Part shown: positions 50,440 through 57,841 of the stretch, one piece after another
Position numbering within the stretch: the first letter of the stretch is position 1
How the letters are laid out: every line of letters starts with the position of its first letter
Translations under genes and position numbers: made by a program
The notes under the pieces: generated by a model
Databases searched by the model: none
Told to the model about the DNA's origin: nothing
What the model saw: only the letters and a program-made list of their open reading frames with translations
Source of the DNA: Streptomyces albiflavescens
GTDB lineage: Bacteria; Actinomycetota; Actinomycetes; Streptomycetales; Streptomycetaceae
Length of the DNA: 64,000 bases
Reading direction: 5' to 3'
Assembly: GCF_014645835.1 (NCBI RefSeq)
Contig: NZ_BMMM01000002.1
Coordinates: 753,233 to 817,232, forward strand

Positions 50440-51894
50440 TCACGCCCGGAACGCCCCCGGATGCGTCTGTTCGCGTACGGAGACGTACTGCTGTCGTACG
50501 GCCTGCCCCACGGCGAGTTCCTCACCCGGCTCCAGCACCTGGGCGACCGCACCCTGCCAGACGGGAGGCAGCCGCGGGTCGAGCGTCCCTTGCGAGACGC
50601 CGAGGGCCCAGGCCGCCTGCCGGGCCGCGCCGAGCGCCGCGTAGTCCGCGGGCTGCGGCACGACGACCTGCGCCCCGAACAGCGCGGGCGCGACAGCCTG
50701 GACGGCGGGCAGCTCGGCGGCGGGTCCCAGGAGGAAGATCCGCCGTACGTCGACACCGCGCCCGCGCAGCACGTCCAGCGCGTCCGCGAGCCCGCAGAGC
50801 ATCCCCTCGAAGGCGGCCCGCGCCAGATGCTCGGGCCGCATCGACTCCCGTCGCAGCCCGGACAGCGTCCCCGCGGTGTGCGGCAGACTCGGCGTCCGCT
50901 CGCCCTCCAGATAGGGCAGCAGTACGAGTCCGTGGGCGCCCGGAGTGGACTTCATCGCCAGGTCGGACAGGCCCTCCAGATCGGACACGCCGAGGAGTTC
51001 GGCGGCGCCGCGCAGTGCCCGTACGGCATTGAGCGTGGTGACGACCGGCAGATGCATGCCGGTGGCGTCCGCGAGGGAGGTGATCATGCCGGTGGAGTCC
51101 ACCAGTGCCTCGGGGTGTACGGCCATCACGGACCCGGAGGCGCCCAGTGACACCACGGCGTCCCCGAGCCCGATGCCGAGCCCGAAGGCCGCCGCCATCG
51201 TCTCGCCGGTCCCGGCGGAGATCAGCAGCCCCTCCGGCGTCGTACCGGCCGCGTCGGACGGGCCGAGCACGTCCGGCAGCGACGCCTGGTGCCCGAGCGC
51301 CAGCTCGACGAGATCCGGCCGGTATGCGCCGGTGGCCGCCGACCAGTAGCCGGTTCCGGAGGCCCCGCCCCGGTCCGTGGTCCTGCGCACCGGGCGCCCG
51401 AGCAGTTGCCAGACCAGCCAGTCGTGGGCCTGCATGAGCAGGGTGGTCCGCAGCGCGGCCTCCGGCTCGGTCTTGTTCAGCCAGCGCAGTTTGGTCACCG
51501 GCTGCGCGGCCTGGGGCACACAGCCCACGGCCTGCGCCCATGCCTCGCGTCCGCCGAGTGCGTCGATGAGATCGGCCGCGGCGACCTGCGCCCGCTTGTC
51601 GCCGCCCACCAGGGCCGGCCGCACCGTGTTGCCCTGCGCGTCCAGCGGGACCAGGCCGTTCTGCTGTGCCGAGACGCCGATGGCCTGCACACCTTCGAGC
51701 AGTCCGCCGCCGGCGGCCTCGCCCAGGGACAGCAGCCAGGCCTGTGGATCGACGTCGGAAGGACGCCCGCCGCCCTCGGTGGCTTCCACCGGATGCGGCG
51801 CATACCCCTGCCTGAGCACGGCACCCGTATCCGTGTCGCAGACGACGATACGAGTGAAATCGGGCGAGCTGTCCAACCCGGCGACTATCCCCAT
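50440..51894 (-). CDS. FGGY-family carbohydrate kinase, xylulokinase-like, with altered active site
   Basis: This 484-residue protein has the FGGY two-domain actin-like fold (SAQQNGLVPLDAQGN, ALVGGDKRAQ, VVSLGASGSVM, AAFEGMLCGLADALDVL). In active xylulokinases the N-terminal loop reads like GIDSSTQSxK and the catalytic base is the Asp of GTGDN; here these are GLDSSPDFTR and AGTGETM (Glu). Kinase activity is therefore doubtful or altered. No Shine-Dalgarno precedes the ATG, but a CAGAAT hexamer 7 bases upstream could give a leaderless message. It is upstream of the ABC exporter genes on the same strand, probably a separate unit. Confidence 0.82.
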   Translation of the reverse strand: MGIVAGLDSSPDFTRIVVCDTDTGAVLRQGYAPHPVEATEGGGRPSDVDPQAWLLSLGEAAGGGLLEGVQAIGVSAQQNGLVPLDAQGNTVRPALVGGDKRAQVAAADLIDALGGREAWAQAVGCVPQAAQPVTKLRWLNKTEPEAALRTTLLMQAHDWLVWQLLGRPVRRTTDRGGASGTGYWSAATGAYRPDLVELALGHQASLPDVLGPSDAAGTTPEGLLISAGTGETMAAAFGLGIGLGDAVVSLGASGSVMAVHPEALVDSTGMITSLADATGMHLPVVTTLNAVRALRGAAELLGVSDLEGLSDLAMKSTPGAHGLVLLPYLEGERTPSLPHTAGTLSGLRRESMRPEHLARAAFEGMLCGLADALDVLRGRGVDVRRIFLLGPAAELPAVQAVAPALFGAQVVVPQPADYAALGAARQAAWALGVSQGTLDPRLPPVWQGAVAQVLEPGEELAVGQAVRQQYVSVREQTHPGAFRA

Positions 51895-52004
51895 GGCGCA
51901 AATTCTGCCGTACGCCGGGGCATGACGGCGCCGCGTGGGCGCGGCGGGGTCGGAGCTCGCGCCCCGGGCGTGGTCGGAAAGGCCGGCCCTGGGTGTTGCC
52001 GGCC

Positions 52005-52310
52005 CTAGGTGTTGCTGGTGCCCCAGTCGTCCTCGCCGGTGCCGTTGGTGTTCCGCTCGCGCAGGGAGCGCACCCGCTCGGCCACCGAGTCGGGGACGTG
52101 GTCGCCCACCTTCTCGCTCACCGCGTGGTACGCCTTGCCCGCGAACTCGCGGCCCTGCTGGGCGGCGGTCTCCGCGGTGTTGCGCACCGCCGGGTTCTGG
52201 GCGACCTCACGCGCGGACTTCTTCAGCTGCTCGTAGCGCTCGCGCCCGGCGCGCGTGCCGAGCACGTAACCCAGGGCCAGTCCGGCGACGAATGTGAGCC
52301 GGTAGCGCAT
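52005..52310 (-). CDS. Small YtxH-like membrane-anchored protein
   Basis: This 101-residue protein has an N-terminal hydrophobic helix with glycines (LTFVAGLALGYVLGTRAG) and an amphipathic, Glu/Gln/Ala-rich helical body (RERYEQLKKSAREVAQ), the plan of YtxH-domain proteins. AAGGGTGG is about 6 bases before the ATG. The last codons overlap a 16-base direct repeat (GGGCCGGCAACACC type, about 51979-52012). The function is unknown; similar proteins are stress- or envelope-linked. The long frame upstream covers tRNA genes and is not coding. Confidence 0.78.
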   Translation of the reverse strand: MRYRLTFVAGLALGYVLGTRAGRERYEQLKKSAREVAQNPAVRNTAETAAQQGREFAGKAYHAVSEKVGDHVPDSVAERVRSLRERNTNGTGEDDWGTSNT

Positions 52311-52454
52311 GACGGCCACCCTTCCCTTGCGTCGGCATCGGTGCGGGGGGAACCGATTGGGAGCACCCCCCCTGCTTGCGCTAATGTATGTGTCGCAGCG
52401 AGCGCACGCCCCCTGGCGAATACCCAGGTAGGTGCGTTCGATGCAACGAGGCAT

Positions 52455-52527
52455 TCCTCCGTAGCTCAATTGGCAGAGCAGCCGGCTGTTAACCGGCAGG
52501 TTACTGGTTCGAGTCCAGTCGGGGGAG
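52455..52527 (+). tRNA. tRNA-Asn (GTT), copy 1
   Basis: 73 bases fold as a complete cloverleaf: acceptor TCCTCCG/CGGGGGA with discriminator G, D-arm GCTCAATTGGCAGAGC, anticodon stem CCGGC/GCCGG with loop TGTTAAC giving anticodon GTT (52488-52490), and T-arm with GGTTCGAGTCC. CCA is not encoded. It is followed 5 bases later by a second copy. Confidence 0.95.
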
Positions 52528-52532
52528 CTCGA

Positions 52533-52605
52533 TCTCCTGTAGCTCAATTGGCAGAGCAGCCGGCTGTTAACCGGCAGGTTACTGGTTCGAGTCCAGTCGG
52601 GAGAG
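52533..52605 (+). tRNA. tRNA-Asn (GTT), copy 2
   Basis: It is identical to copy 1 from the D-arm through the T-arm; it differs only in compensated acceptor-stem pairs (TCTCCTG/CGGGAGA). The 78-base period marks a recent tandem duplication. The two are probably cotranscribed, ending at the U-run terminator at 52615-52637. Confidence 0.95.
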
Positions 52606-52614
52606 CAGCGGAAG

Positions 52615-52637
52615 AGGGCCCCTCAGGGGTCCTTTTT
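52615..52637 (+). terminator. Rho-independent terminator after the tRNA-Asn pair
   Basis: AGGGCCCCT and AGGGGTCCT pair (with a small mismatch) around a tight loop and are followed by TTTTT, a classical terminator, rare in this GC-rich window. Confidence 0.75.
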
Positions 52638-52770
52638 CATGTCTGCGGGAACCGCGTGGGCCGCGCCGAAGTCCTCATGGTCGTGCGATGCCGACCATCC
52701 GAAGCAGGAGATCGTATGAGCGGCTATGCTGCGGCAGACGGCGCGCACAAATGTGCGCGACACGCCGCAT

Positions 52771-52844
52771 GGGGCGGTAGCTCAGCCGGTTAGAGCAGCG
52801 GACTCATAATCCGTCGGCCGTGGGTTCGAGTCCCACCCGCCCCA
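52771..52844 (+). tRNA. tRNA with CAT anticodon (Ile2 or elongator Met)
   Basis: 74 bases fold with acceptor GGGGCGG/CCGCCCC and discriminator A, D-arm GCTCAGCCGGTTAGAGC, anticodon loop CTCATAA, and T-arm GTGGG/CCCAC. The variable-loop sequence GTCGGCCG recalls Ile2 tRNAs (where the C34 is modified to lysidine) more than elongator Met; fMet is excluded because the 1-72 pair is normal. An integrase remnant is directly beside its 3' end, the usual attachment site layout. Confidence 0.88.
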
Positions 52845-52920
52845 CTCTCACGGTCCGCGTGAAGAAACGATCTGACCTGCAACCTAGCTGGTGGGTCGGC
52901 TGACTTGAGGGATCTTGGCG

Positions 52921-53489
52921 GCGGACAGGCGGGAGCCCGGACAGCTCCACCAGGCGCTTGAACCGCCGGCTGATCCAGTCCGGGTGGTACGGCTCCCCGC
53001 TCTCCTGCGTGAAGACACGGTTCGTCTCCACCCAGGCGTTCTCGCCGGACCACTGTTCGCGCTCCTGGTCCTGCTTGCTCTTCCAGGCCCGGAGAACCGC
53101 GGCCGACTCGGAGCTCATGGAGATCGTACGGACGCTGTCGGCTTTCGGTGGCTCGCCGTACACCCGGTAGGCGACCTCGACTGTCTGCGCGGAGATCCGC
53201 ATTCACAGAGCTGTGAGGCTGACTTCTGGCCGGGGCAAGGCGCACAGCCCACCGCGCCGCCGGCCGAGGAAGATGAACGTGTGTCAGAGGGCGTACAGAC
53301 GGCCGGAGCTCACGATGTCGAGGAACTGGCCCGTTTGCTCCGGGGGCCAGGCCATGACCGGCCCAGGCTTCTCGCCGGTCCGTTTCCGCTCCCCGACCCG
53401 CTCCGGGGTCCCAGCGGTTTGGGCCGCTCGACTGCCGGAAGTTCGACGAGCTGAGCCCAGTTGGTCGCATACTCGCCCCGCTTGATACG
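52921..53489 (-). pseudogene. Decayed tyrosine-recombinase (phage-type integrase) gene
   Basis: Three frames together read as one integrase: IKRGEYATNWAQLVELPAVE, then after a frameshift TGEKPGPVMAWPPEQTGQFL...SGRLYAL, an in-frame stop, RRRGGLCALPRPEV, a second stop, then ISAQTVEVAYRVYGEPPKAD...SMSSESAAVLRAWKSKQD...HPDWISRRFKRLVELSGLPP. The N-terminus and the catalytic R-H-R-Y half after LPPVR are missing. It ends 76 bases from the CAT tRNA, so it is the leftover of an element that integrated there. It is not functional. Confidence 0.8.
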
Positions 53490-53509
53490 GGGGCTTCCCC
53501 CCCCGAAGT

Positions 53510-53930
53510 GTGGACGCCGTTTGCTGTGCGGCAGCGGCGAGCGGGTCCCACGCCGAGCCTGCGGCGCACGTTTGCGAACTCCTTCGACGCGTATCGCGCG
53601 CCGTTGTCGCTGTGGAAGATCGCTCCGGCCAGGCTGCCGCCGCGGGTGCGGGCGGCAGCTCCGAGCGCGTCGGTGACCAGCTCGGTGCGCATGTGGTCGG
53701 CGATCGACCAGCCCGTGAGCGGCTTGGAATGCAGGTCCAACATCGTTGCCATAGAGAGGAATTGACCGTCCCCGATGGGAAGACACGTGATGTCGCCGAC
53801 GTGTTGGTGTTCGGCTCGCTCGCGGTGAAGGCGCGCCACAGCATCCACGTCCCGCAGCACACGCAACGACGGCGCGGCGTGCTCTACGACGACGAGACGA
53901 AGAACCGCCGCCGCCGTGCATGCCGCTTCC
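53510..53930 (-). pseudogene. Fragment of an IS3-family transposase (OrfB)
   Basis: One frame contains FTASEPNT and the next HVGDITCLPIGDGQFLSMAT, LDLHSKPLTGWSIADHMRTE and IFHSDNGARYASKEFANV, i.e. the DDE core of IS3-type OrfB with the first two acidic residues (GDIT, HSDNG). Frameshifts interrupt it, the C-terminal Glu part is gone, and no terminal inverted repeats are seen. It is fused at 53490-53510 to the integrase remnant. It is not functional. Confidence 0.75.
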
Positions 53931-54047
53931 CGCGATGTGTATCGCGCCGCGTCGCCGACTCCGTCGGCCTTCGCGTCATCCGGCTGATCGCACCGCTGTC
54001 GGCCGTGGTGGTCCATCCCCTACGGGCACGGAGTGGGCGCGGTGGGG

Positions 54048-54845
54048 CTATTTGTGCTTCCCGCTGTCCTTGTCGCCGCTTGCCTGGCCGTTCCCGGCGG
54101 TGTTGTCCGTGCCGCCGGGGTTGTTGCCGGAGGTGCTGGTGCTTCCCGCCGTGCCGTTCTCTGCGTCTGCGGCGCCCCCGCTGGGTTTGCCCGTGCTGTC
54201 CGGCCTGCTCGGCGTCGCCGTCGCTCGCGCCAGCTGCTCGGAGCAGTAGGCGGCGACCTTGTCCTTGCCGCCGGCGGCCGCGACGAGCCGCTGCCAGGCC
54301 GTCGCGTCGAGCGCCTTGCCGCGGTCCCTGACCTGTTCGTAGGCGCGGCAGTGGGCCTCGGTGTCCTTGGCGGTGGCCGGGCCGTCCGTCGCTCCGGGGC
54401 CGCCGTCGGAGGCCGACGAGGCCGCATCGCCCGGCCGGTCCGGGGCGACCGCCGAGGGGTGCGCGGTCCCCCGTCCGTCCCCGGCACCGTCCGTGGACGA
54501 GCCGGCGGAGCCGATGGCCGCGACCGCGACTCCACCCAGAGTGAGGCTGGCGAATACAACGCCGAACGTCATCTTCACCGAGCGCCCGGCCCGCCGCTCC
54601 GCAGCCGGGCGCCAGTCGTCCCGGCGCCGGGTACGCGCCCGGTGCGCGCCCGCGGCGTGGGCGGTGCGGAAGGCGGCCACGGCCCGCTGCTCCGCCTCGG
54701 GGTCGAGATCGCCTCCGCGGATGACGGCGGCCAGCGCGCTTTCCAGCGCGGCGTCGTCCCGTACGTCCCGCGGACCGGACACGGTGCCGCCAGGGTGCAC
54801 ACGCCGACGGCCCAGAGCTCCGTCACCGCTCAGCCGTTCACCCAT
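54048..54845 (-). CDS. Single-pass membrane protein coupled to a sigma factor (possible anti-sigma)
   Basis: This 265-residue protein has a cytoplasmic N-terminus with ALESALAAVIRGGDLDPEAEQRAV, one membrane helix (MTFGVVFASLTLGGVAVAAIG, about residues 93-115), and a long Ser/Thr/Gly/Asp-rich outer part with two Cys (AHCRAYEQ and AAYCSEQLA). It overlaps the end of the sigma factor gene by 8 bases, the usual layout of sigma/anti-sigma pairs. No zinc anti-sigma motif is visible, so the anti-sigma role is inference from position and topology. GGAAGCGGAC precedes the ATG at 54845; an in-frame ATG at 54890 is less likely. Confidence 0.7.
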   Translation of the reverse strand: MGERLSGDGALGRRRVHPGGTVSGPRDVRDDAALESALAAVIRGGDLDPEAEQRAVAAFRTAHAAGAHRARTRRRDDWRPAAERRAGRSVKMTFGVVFASLTLGGVAVAAIGSAGSSTDGAGDGRGTAHPSAVAPDRPGDAASSASDGGPGATDGPATAKDTEAHCRAYEQVRDRGKALDATAWQRLVAAAGGKDKVAAYCSEQLARATATPSRPDSTGKPSGGAADAENGTAGSTSTSGNNPGGTDNTAGNGQASGDKDSGKHK

Positions 54846-55629
54846 GTCCGCTTCCGTTCCTGTTCGACCGGTTCGATTCGTTCGGGGCACCGGATCTGAT
54901 GCCTGCCCGTCGGCGACTGTCGCCGCTCTGGTTCATTTCGACCCCCCCTAGCGTTCGGGAAGCCTCATCCGTCACACCCTCGTCCGCCTCGCCGTCGATG
55001 CCCAGTTGGCGGGCGAGGCGTTTCAGGCCTCGGTGGGCGGCGGTGCGCACCGCTCCAGGGCGTTTTCCGAGGACGCGTGCGCTGGCGGGACCGCCAAGGC
55101 CGACGACGACCTGCAGGAGAACGGCCTCGGCCTGGTCCCGCGGGAGTCCGCGGACCAGTTCCAGGGCCCGCTCGGTGGAGAGGGACTCCAGGGCCTGTTC
55201 ATGGGTGCTGTGCGGGCCGGGCAGGTCCAGCACGTCCTGCTCGATCCCCCCCGGCCGGGGCCGCACCCGCTGGCGGCGCAGATGGTCCAGTGCCCGGTGC
55301 CGGGCGATGGTCACCGTCCAGCCGCGGAACCCGGCTCCGTCCCCCTTGAACCGTCCGAGATCGCGGGCAATCTCCAGCCAGGCGTCGGACGCCACGTCCT
55401 CCGCGTCGTCGCCGACGAATCCGCGCAGATACCCGAGCAGGCCCGGCTGCACGATCCGGTAGGCGCGAGCGAAAGCGGTCTCATCGCCTTCCTGGGCCCG
55501 CGCGACTGCCGCGCCCAATTCCCCGTCGTACGCCTGTACGCGCCGGGGTTGCCGTACCTGGCCCAAGAGTGTCCTCGTTCGTACCGGGTTCATAGCGAGT
55601 CCGTACCGCCCGAAGCGTTCCGGTCGCAT
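54838..55629 (-). CDS. Sigma-70 family (ECF-like) RNA polymerase sigma factor
   Basis: This 263-residue protein has region 2 (AYRIVQPGLLGYLRGFVGDDAEDVASDAWLEIARDL, FRGWTVTIARHRALDHLRR) and region 4 (ESLSTERALELVRGLPRDQAEAVLLQVVVGL, LGKRPGAVRTAAHRGLKRLA). About 60 extra C-terminal residues, polar and Arg/Asn/Ser-rich, may contact the partner. The ATG at 55629 follows GATGGGGGCC; ATG 55593 (MNPVRTRT) is an alternative. The membrane protein gene downstream overlaps it by 8 bases. It lies within the putative island and may control the exopolysaccharide genes; the targets are not visible. Confidence 0.88.
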   Translation of the reverse strand: MRPERFGRYGLAMNPVRTRTLLGQVRQPRRVQAYDGELGAAVARAQEGDETAFARAYRIVQPGLLGYLRGFVGDDAEDVASDAWLEIARDLGRFKGDGAGFRGWTVTIARHRALDHLRRQRVRPRPGGIEQDVLDLPGPHSTHEQALESLSTERALELVRGLPRDQAEAVLLQVVVGLGGPASARVLGKRPGAVRTAAHRGLKRLARQLGIDGEADEGVTDEASRTLGGVEMNQSGDSRRRAGIRSGAPNESNRSNRNGSGHG

Positions 55630-56279
55630 CGATGGCCCCCATCTTTCTCAGCGTCCGTTCTCACAGAAGTGTCACCACGCACCAGGCGCCCCTCCCGTCG
55701 CGGCCGGGCCCCGTCGCGCGGTCGCCGACGGCGCGCGGGTCGTCGCCGCAGGTCCGAGAGGTGCGCCGGGTCGGGGACACCCATGTACCCGTGTCGGGGC
55801 CGGGTCGGCGTGACAGCTCGTCGGCGACCCGTGGACACGGCGCCCGGAACGGCGGTACGCGACCCGCACTGTCCCGGCCGGGTGACGTTTCGCGCCGACC
55901 GTGCGCTGGATGAGCACCGGGTTCGTGCTGTACGGACGCAGGCCGACCGCCCGACCGGGCGCCGACAACCGCGACCCACCGCTCCCCGGACCTCTCTCCG
56001 TGTCGCTCTTGATTCCCCCCGAGAGCGGCACGGAGAGGGATGGGGCGGCCGGGCCCCGCCCACTGCACGGGGTTCCGGCCGCCCCTACGCATGTGCCGTG
56101 CATGTGCCGGACGAACAGCCGGCGGGCAGGCGCGGGTCATGGAGCTCACCGCGGCCGCCGATCCCGGGGTCAGCCGCTTCGGCTGTCGCGTCGCGGTACA
56201 GGAGCCGCAGCGAGAGTCTTCCCGGAACGGGGCTGTCGAGCCGCGTGACGCTTCGGCGCCCCCGTGCGCTCCTTGTGGC
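55630..56279. other. 650-bp region without a supported gene
   Basis: All frames here lack codon bias and recognisable products; the open frames are accidental. The one clear structure is an inverted repeat at 55994-56037. The region must contain the sigma factor promoter (left) and the promoter of the DUF1877-like gene (right), but I cannot place boxes with confidence. Confidence 0.5.
55994..56037. repeat. 16-bp inverted repeat in the sigma factor upstream region
   Basis: CTCTCCGTGTCGCTCT and AGAGCGGCACGGAGAG are reverse complements with one mismatch (a G-T type pair in RNA), separated by 12 bases rich in C. There is no U-run. It may be a terminator of an undetected RNA or a regulator site. 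Confidence 0.45.
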
Positions 56280-56777
56280 ATGAGTAGTACGTACCTCCGT
56301 CTGCGAGCGGTGCCGCCCCCGGCGCTGCGCAACAGTGCGACCTGGTTGGAACGACTTTTCGAGGACGAGTCGGAGACCGTCCGGCAGCCGGTCGTCCGGC
56401 ACCGTGAGGAGGTGCTGGACACGCGTTACCTGGACCAGGAGCGCATCTACGCCGGCGCTTCCCCGAATCCTGCCGAGGCCCGGCCCCGGACCCAGGTGGT
56501 GCTCGGTGGCCGCCCGGTGTTCCGCGCCGACCGGCACAAGCCGCCGTTCCTGGTGCTGACGGCGGCTCAGGCCCGCCAGGTGGCCGGGTTCCTGGCGATG
56601 GCCGACTTCGACGCGCTGTGGGATTTCGCCCGCGACGAACTGCTGCCGCGCTACGGCGGCGTGACCGGGGAGCCCGAGGCGTGGCATGCGTTCGCGTCGG
56701 CGCACCAGGAGTTGAGAGCGTTCTACGCCCGGACTGCCGAGTACGGGGACGCGGTGGTGAAATCGCTGCCGGCCTGA
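56280..56777 (+). CDS. DUF1877 (YfbM)-like protein
   Basis: This 165-residue cytoplasmic protein starts MSSTYLRLRAVPPPALRNSA, continues with a helical LERLFEDESETV, RHREEVLDTRYLDQERIYAG (the place where family members read LDIDKxWxxIH), and ends with FLVLTAAQARQVAGFLAMADFDALWDFAR. This fits YfbM/DUF1877 proteins, often found in mobile or toxin-linked regions as immunity-like or accessory genes. The function is unknown. The ATG at 56280 follows a poor ribosome site; the frame remains open upstream to 56040. Confidence 0.6.
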   Translation: MSSTYLRLRAVPPPALRNSATWLERLFEDESETVRQPVVRHREEVLDTRYLDQERIYAGASPNPAEARPRTQVVLGGRPVFRADRHKPPFLVLTAAQARQVAGFLAMADFDALWDFARDELLPRYGGVTGEPEAWHAFASAHQELRAFYARTAEYGDAVVKSLPA

Positions 56778-57068
56778 GGTGCCCGCAGGGTGCGGGTCAG
56801 GAACCTGCGGCCGAGAGAGGCATCGCGTGTCCGCCTCACGGAGGGTCAACGGCAGACTTGCTCCCCGTCGGCCTTGCGCAGACCGGCCGTCCTCCCGCAC
56901 GCGGCCCCACGGCAAGGCATTGGCACAATTGGCCACTTCTTGCCTGCCCGATGAATCCCTTTCGTTCGAGTTGTCCGTGATGCGCTGCCGAGGTGTAACA
57001 CTTTCGGCCGGGTGCGCTCTTTCCATGCGGAGGACCGCGTCGGTCGGCCAGGACAGGGGGCACGACTC
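56778..57068. promoter_or_regulatory. Promoter region of the exopolysaccharide gene cluster
   Basis: 291 bases without a gene. A less GC-rich stretch (about 56920-57010) includes a -35-like TTGTCC (56971-56976) and a -10-like TGTAAC (56994-56999) 17 bases apart, about 70 bases before the first start codon of the cluster. This is a weak, by-eye assignment. Confidence 0.35.
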
Positions 57069-57827
57069 GTGCAGTGGACAGACCAGAGCGGCGGAGCGTA
57101 CGGCGAGGATCCGTACAGCGACGTCGGGTACGCGTATGCCCACGGGTACGGGTACGGGTACGGCGGCAGCGCCACCGCCGACACGGCCACGCTGTCCTGG
57201 CATCCAGAAGAGCCCGCGCAGTGGACGTACCCGCAGAGCAACGCCCAAGCGACGGGGGCGGACCCCTACGCCGCCGAGATGCCTCTCTACGCGGCCGGGC
57301 CGGGCCCCGCCACGACGGCGTGGGGCGTTCCCCATGGCGGCGTCCTCACCATGCCGCCTCCACCATTCGACGCACCCGGCCATCCCGTACCAGGACCGGA
57401 CACGCCGGTGAGTGAGTCGGTGCGGCCGGTCTTCGTCGATTCCTCGGGGCGTCGCCAGCGCCGCGTGCTCCGCGCCGCCCGGCTGCTGGTGATTCCCGCC
57501 GGCGGCTACGTCGCCCTGCTGATCAGCACCATGCTGGGCGGCCCCAGCATCAGCTCCCCGTTCGTCCCGCAGCAGGACTCCGCGCACCCGGCCACGCCCC
57601 GGGCGACCGCACCCGACTCCTCGTCCGGCACCGGACACTCCGGAGAGAGCGCGAGCTCCACCGCGGCGCGGGAGATCTCCAGCCCCGCAGCGCGGAAGAC
57701 CCCCAGCGCCCCTGCGGCCACGTCCGGGCCCACTGCGGCACCCACCCGGATCACTGCCCCGACCTCGACCGTCACCCGCACCTCCAAGGGCCGCGCCGTC
57801 GGCTCGTCCCACAAGCCCGTGAAGTGA
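57069..57827 (+). CDS. MatA-like membrane protein of the exopolysaccharide cluster
   Basis: This 252-residue protein has a Gly/Tyr-rich cytoplasmic part (GYAYAHGYGYGYGG), a proline-rich stretch, one membrane helix (LLVIPAGGYVALLISTMLG, about residues 138-157) and an outer Ser/Thr/Ala/Pro-rich tail. There is no catalytic motif. Its position directly before a deacetylase-GT2 fusion matches the mat locus of streptomycetes, where MatA precedes MatB and both are needed for pellet-forming exopolysaccharide (from memory). AGGGGG lies about 9 bases before the GTG at 57069. The stop overlaps a possible GTG of the next gene (GTGA). Confidence 0.62.
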   Translation: MQWTDQSGGAYGEDPYSDVGYAYAHGYGYGYGGSATADTATLSWHPEEPAQWTYPQSNAQATGADPYAAEMPLYAAGPGPATTAWGVPHGGVLTMPPPPFDAPGHPVPGPDTPVSESVRPVFVDSSGRRQRRVLRAARLLVIPAGGYVALLISTMLGGPSISSPFVPQQDSAHPATPRATAPDSSSGTGHSGESASSTAAREISSPAARKTPSAPAATSGPTAAPTRITAPTSTVTRTSKGRAVGSSHKPVK

Positions 57828-57841
57828 TCCAAGGCCCTGAC

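Noticed and set aside
52303-52610. Frame containing twice VAQLAEQPAVNRQVTGSSPVG
   Set aside because: This is the familiar spurious translation of tRNA genes; the DNA folds as two tRNA-Asn.
53203-53460. Intact integrase gene
   Set aside because: The matching residues are split over three frames with two stops, and the catalytic C-terminal half is absent.
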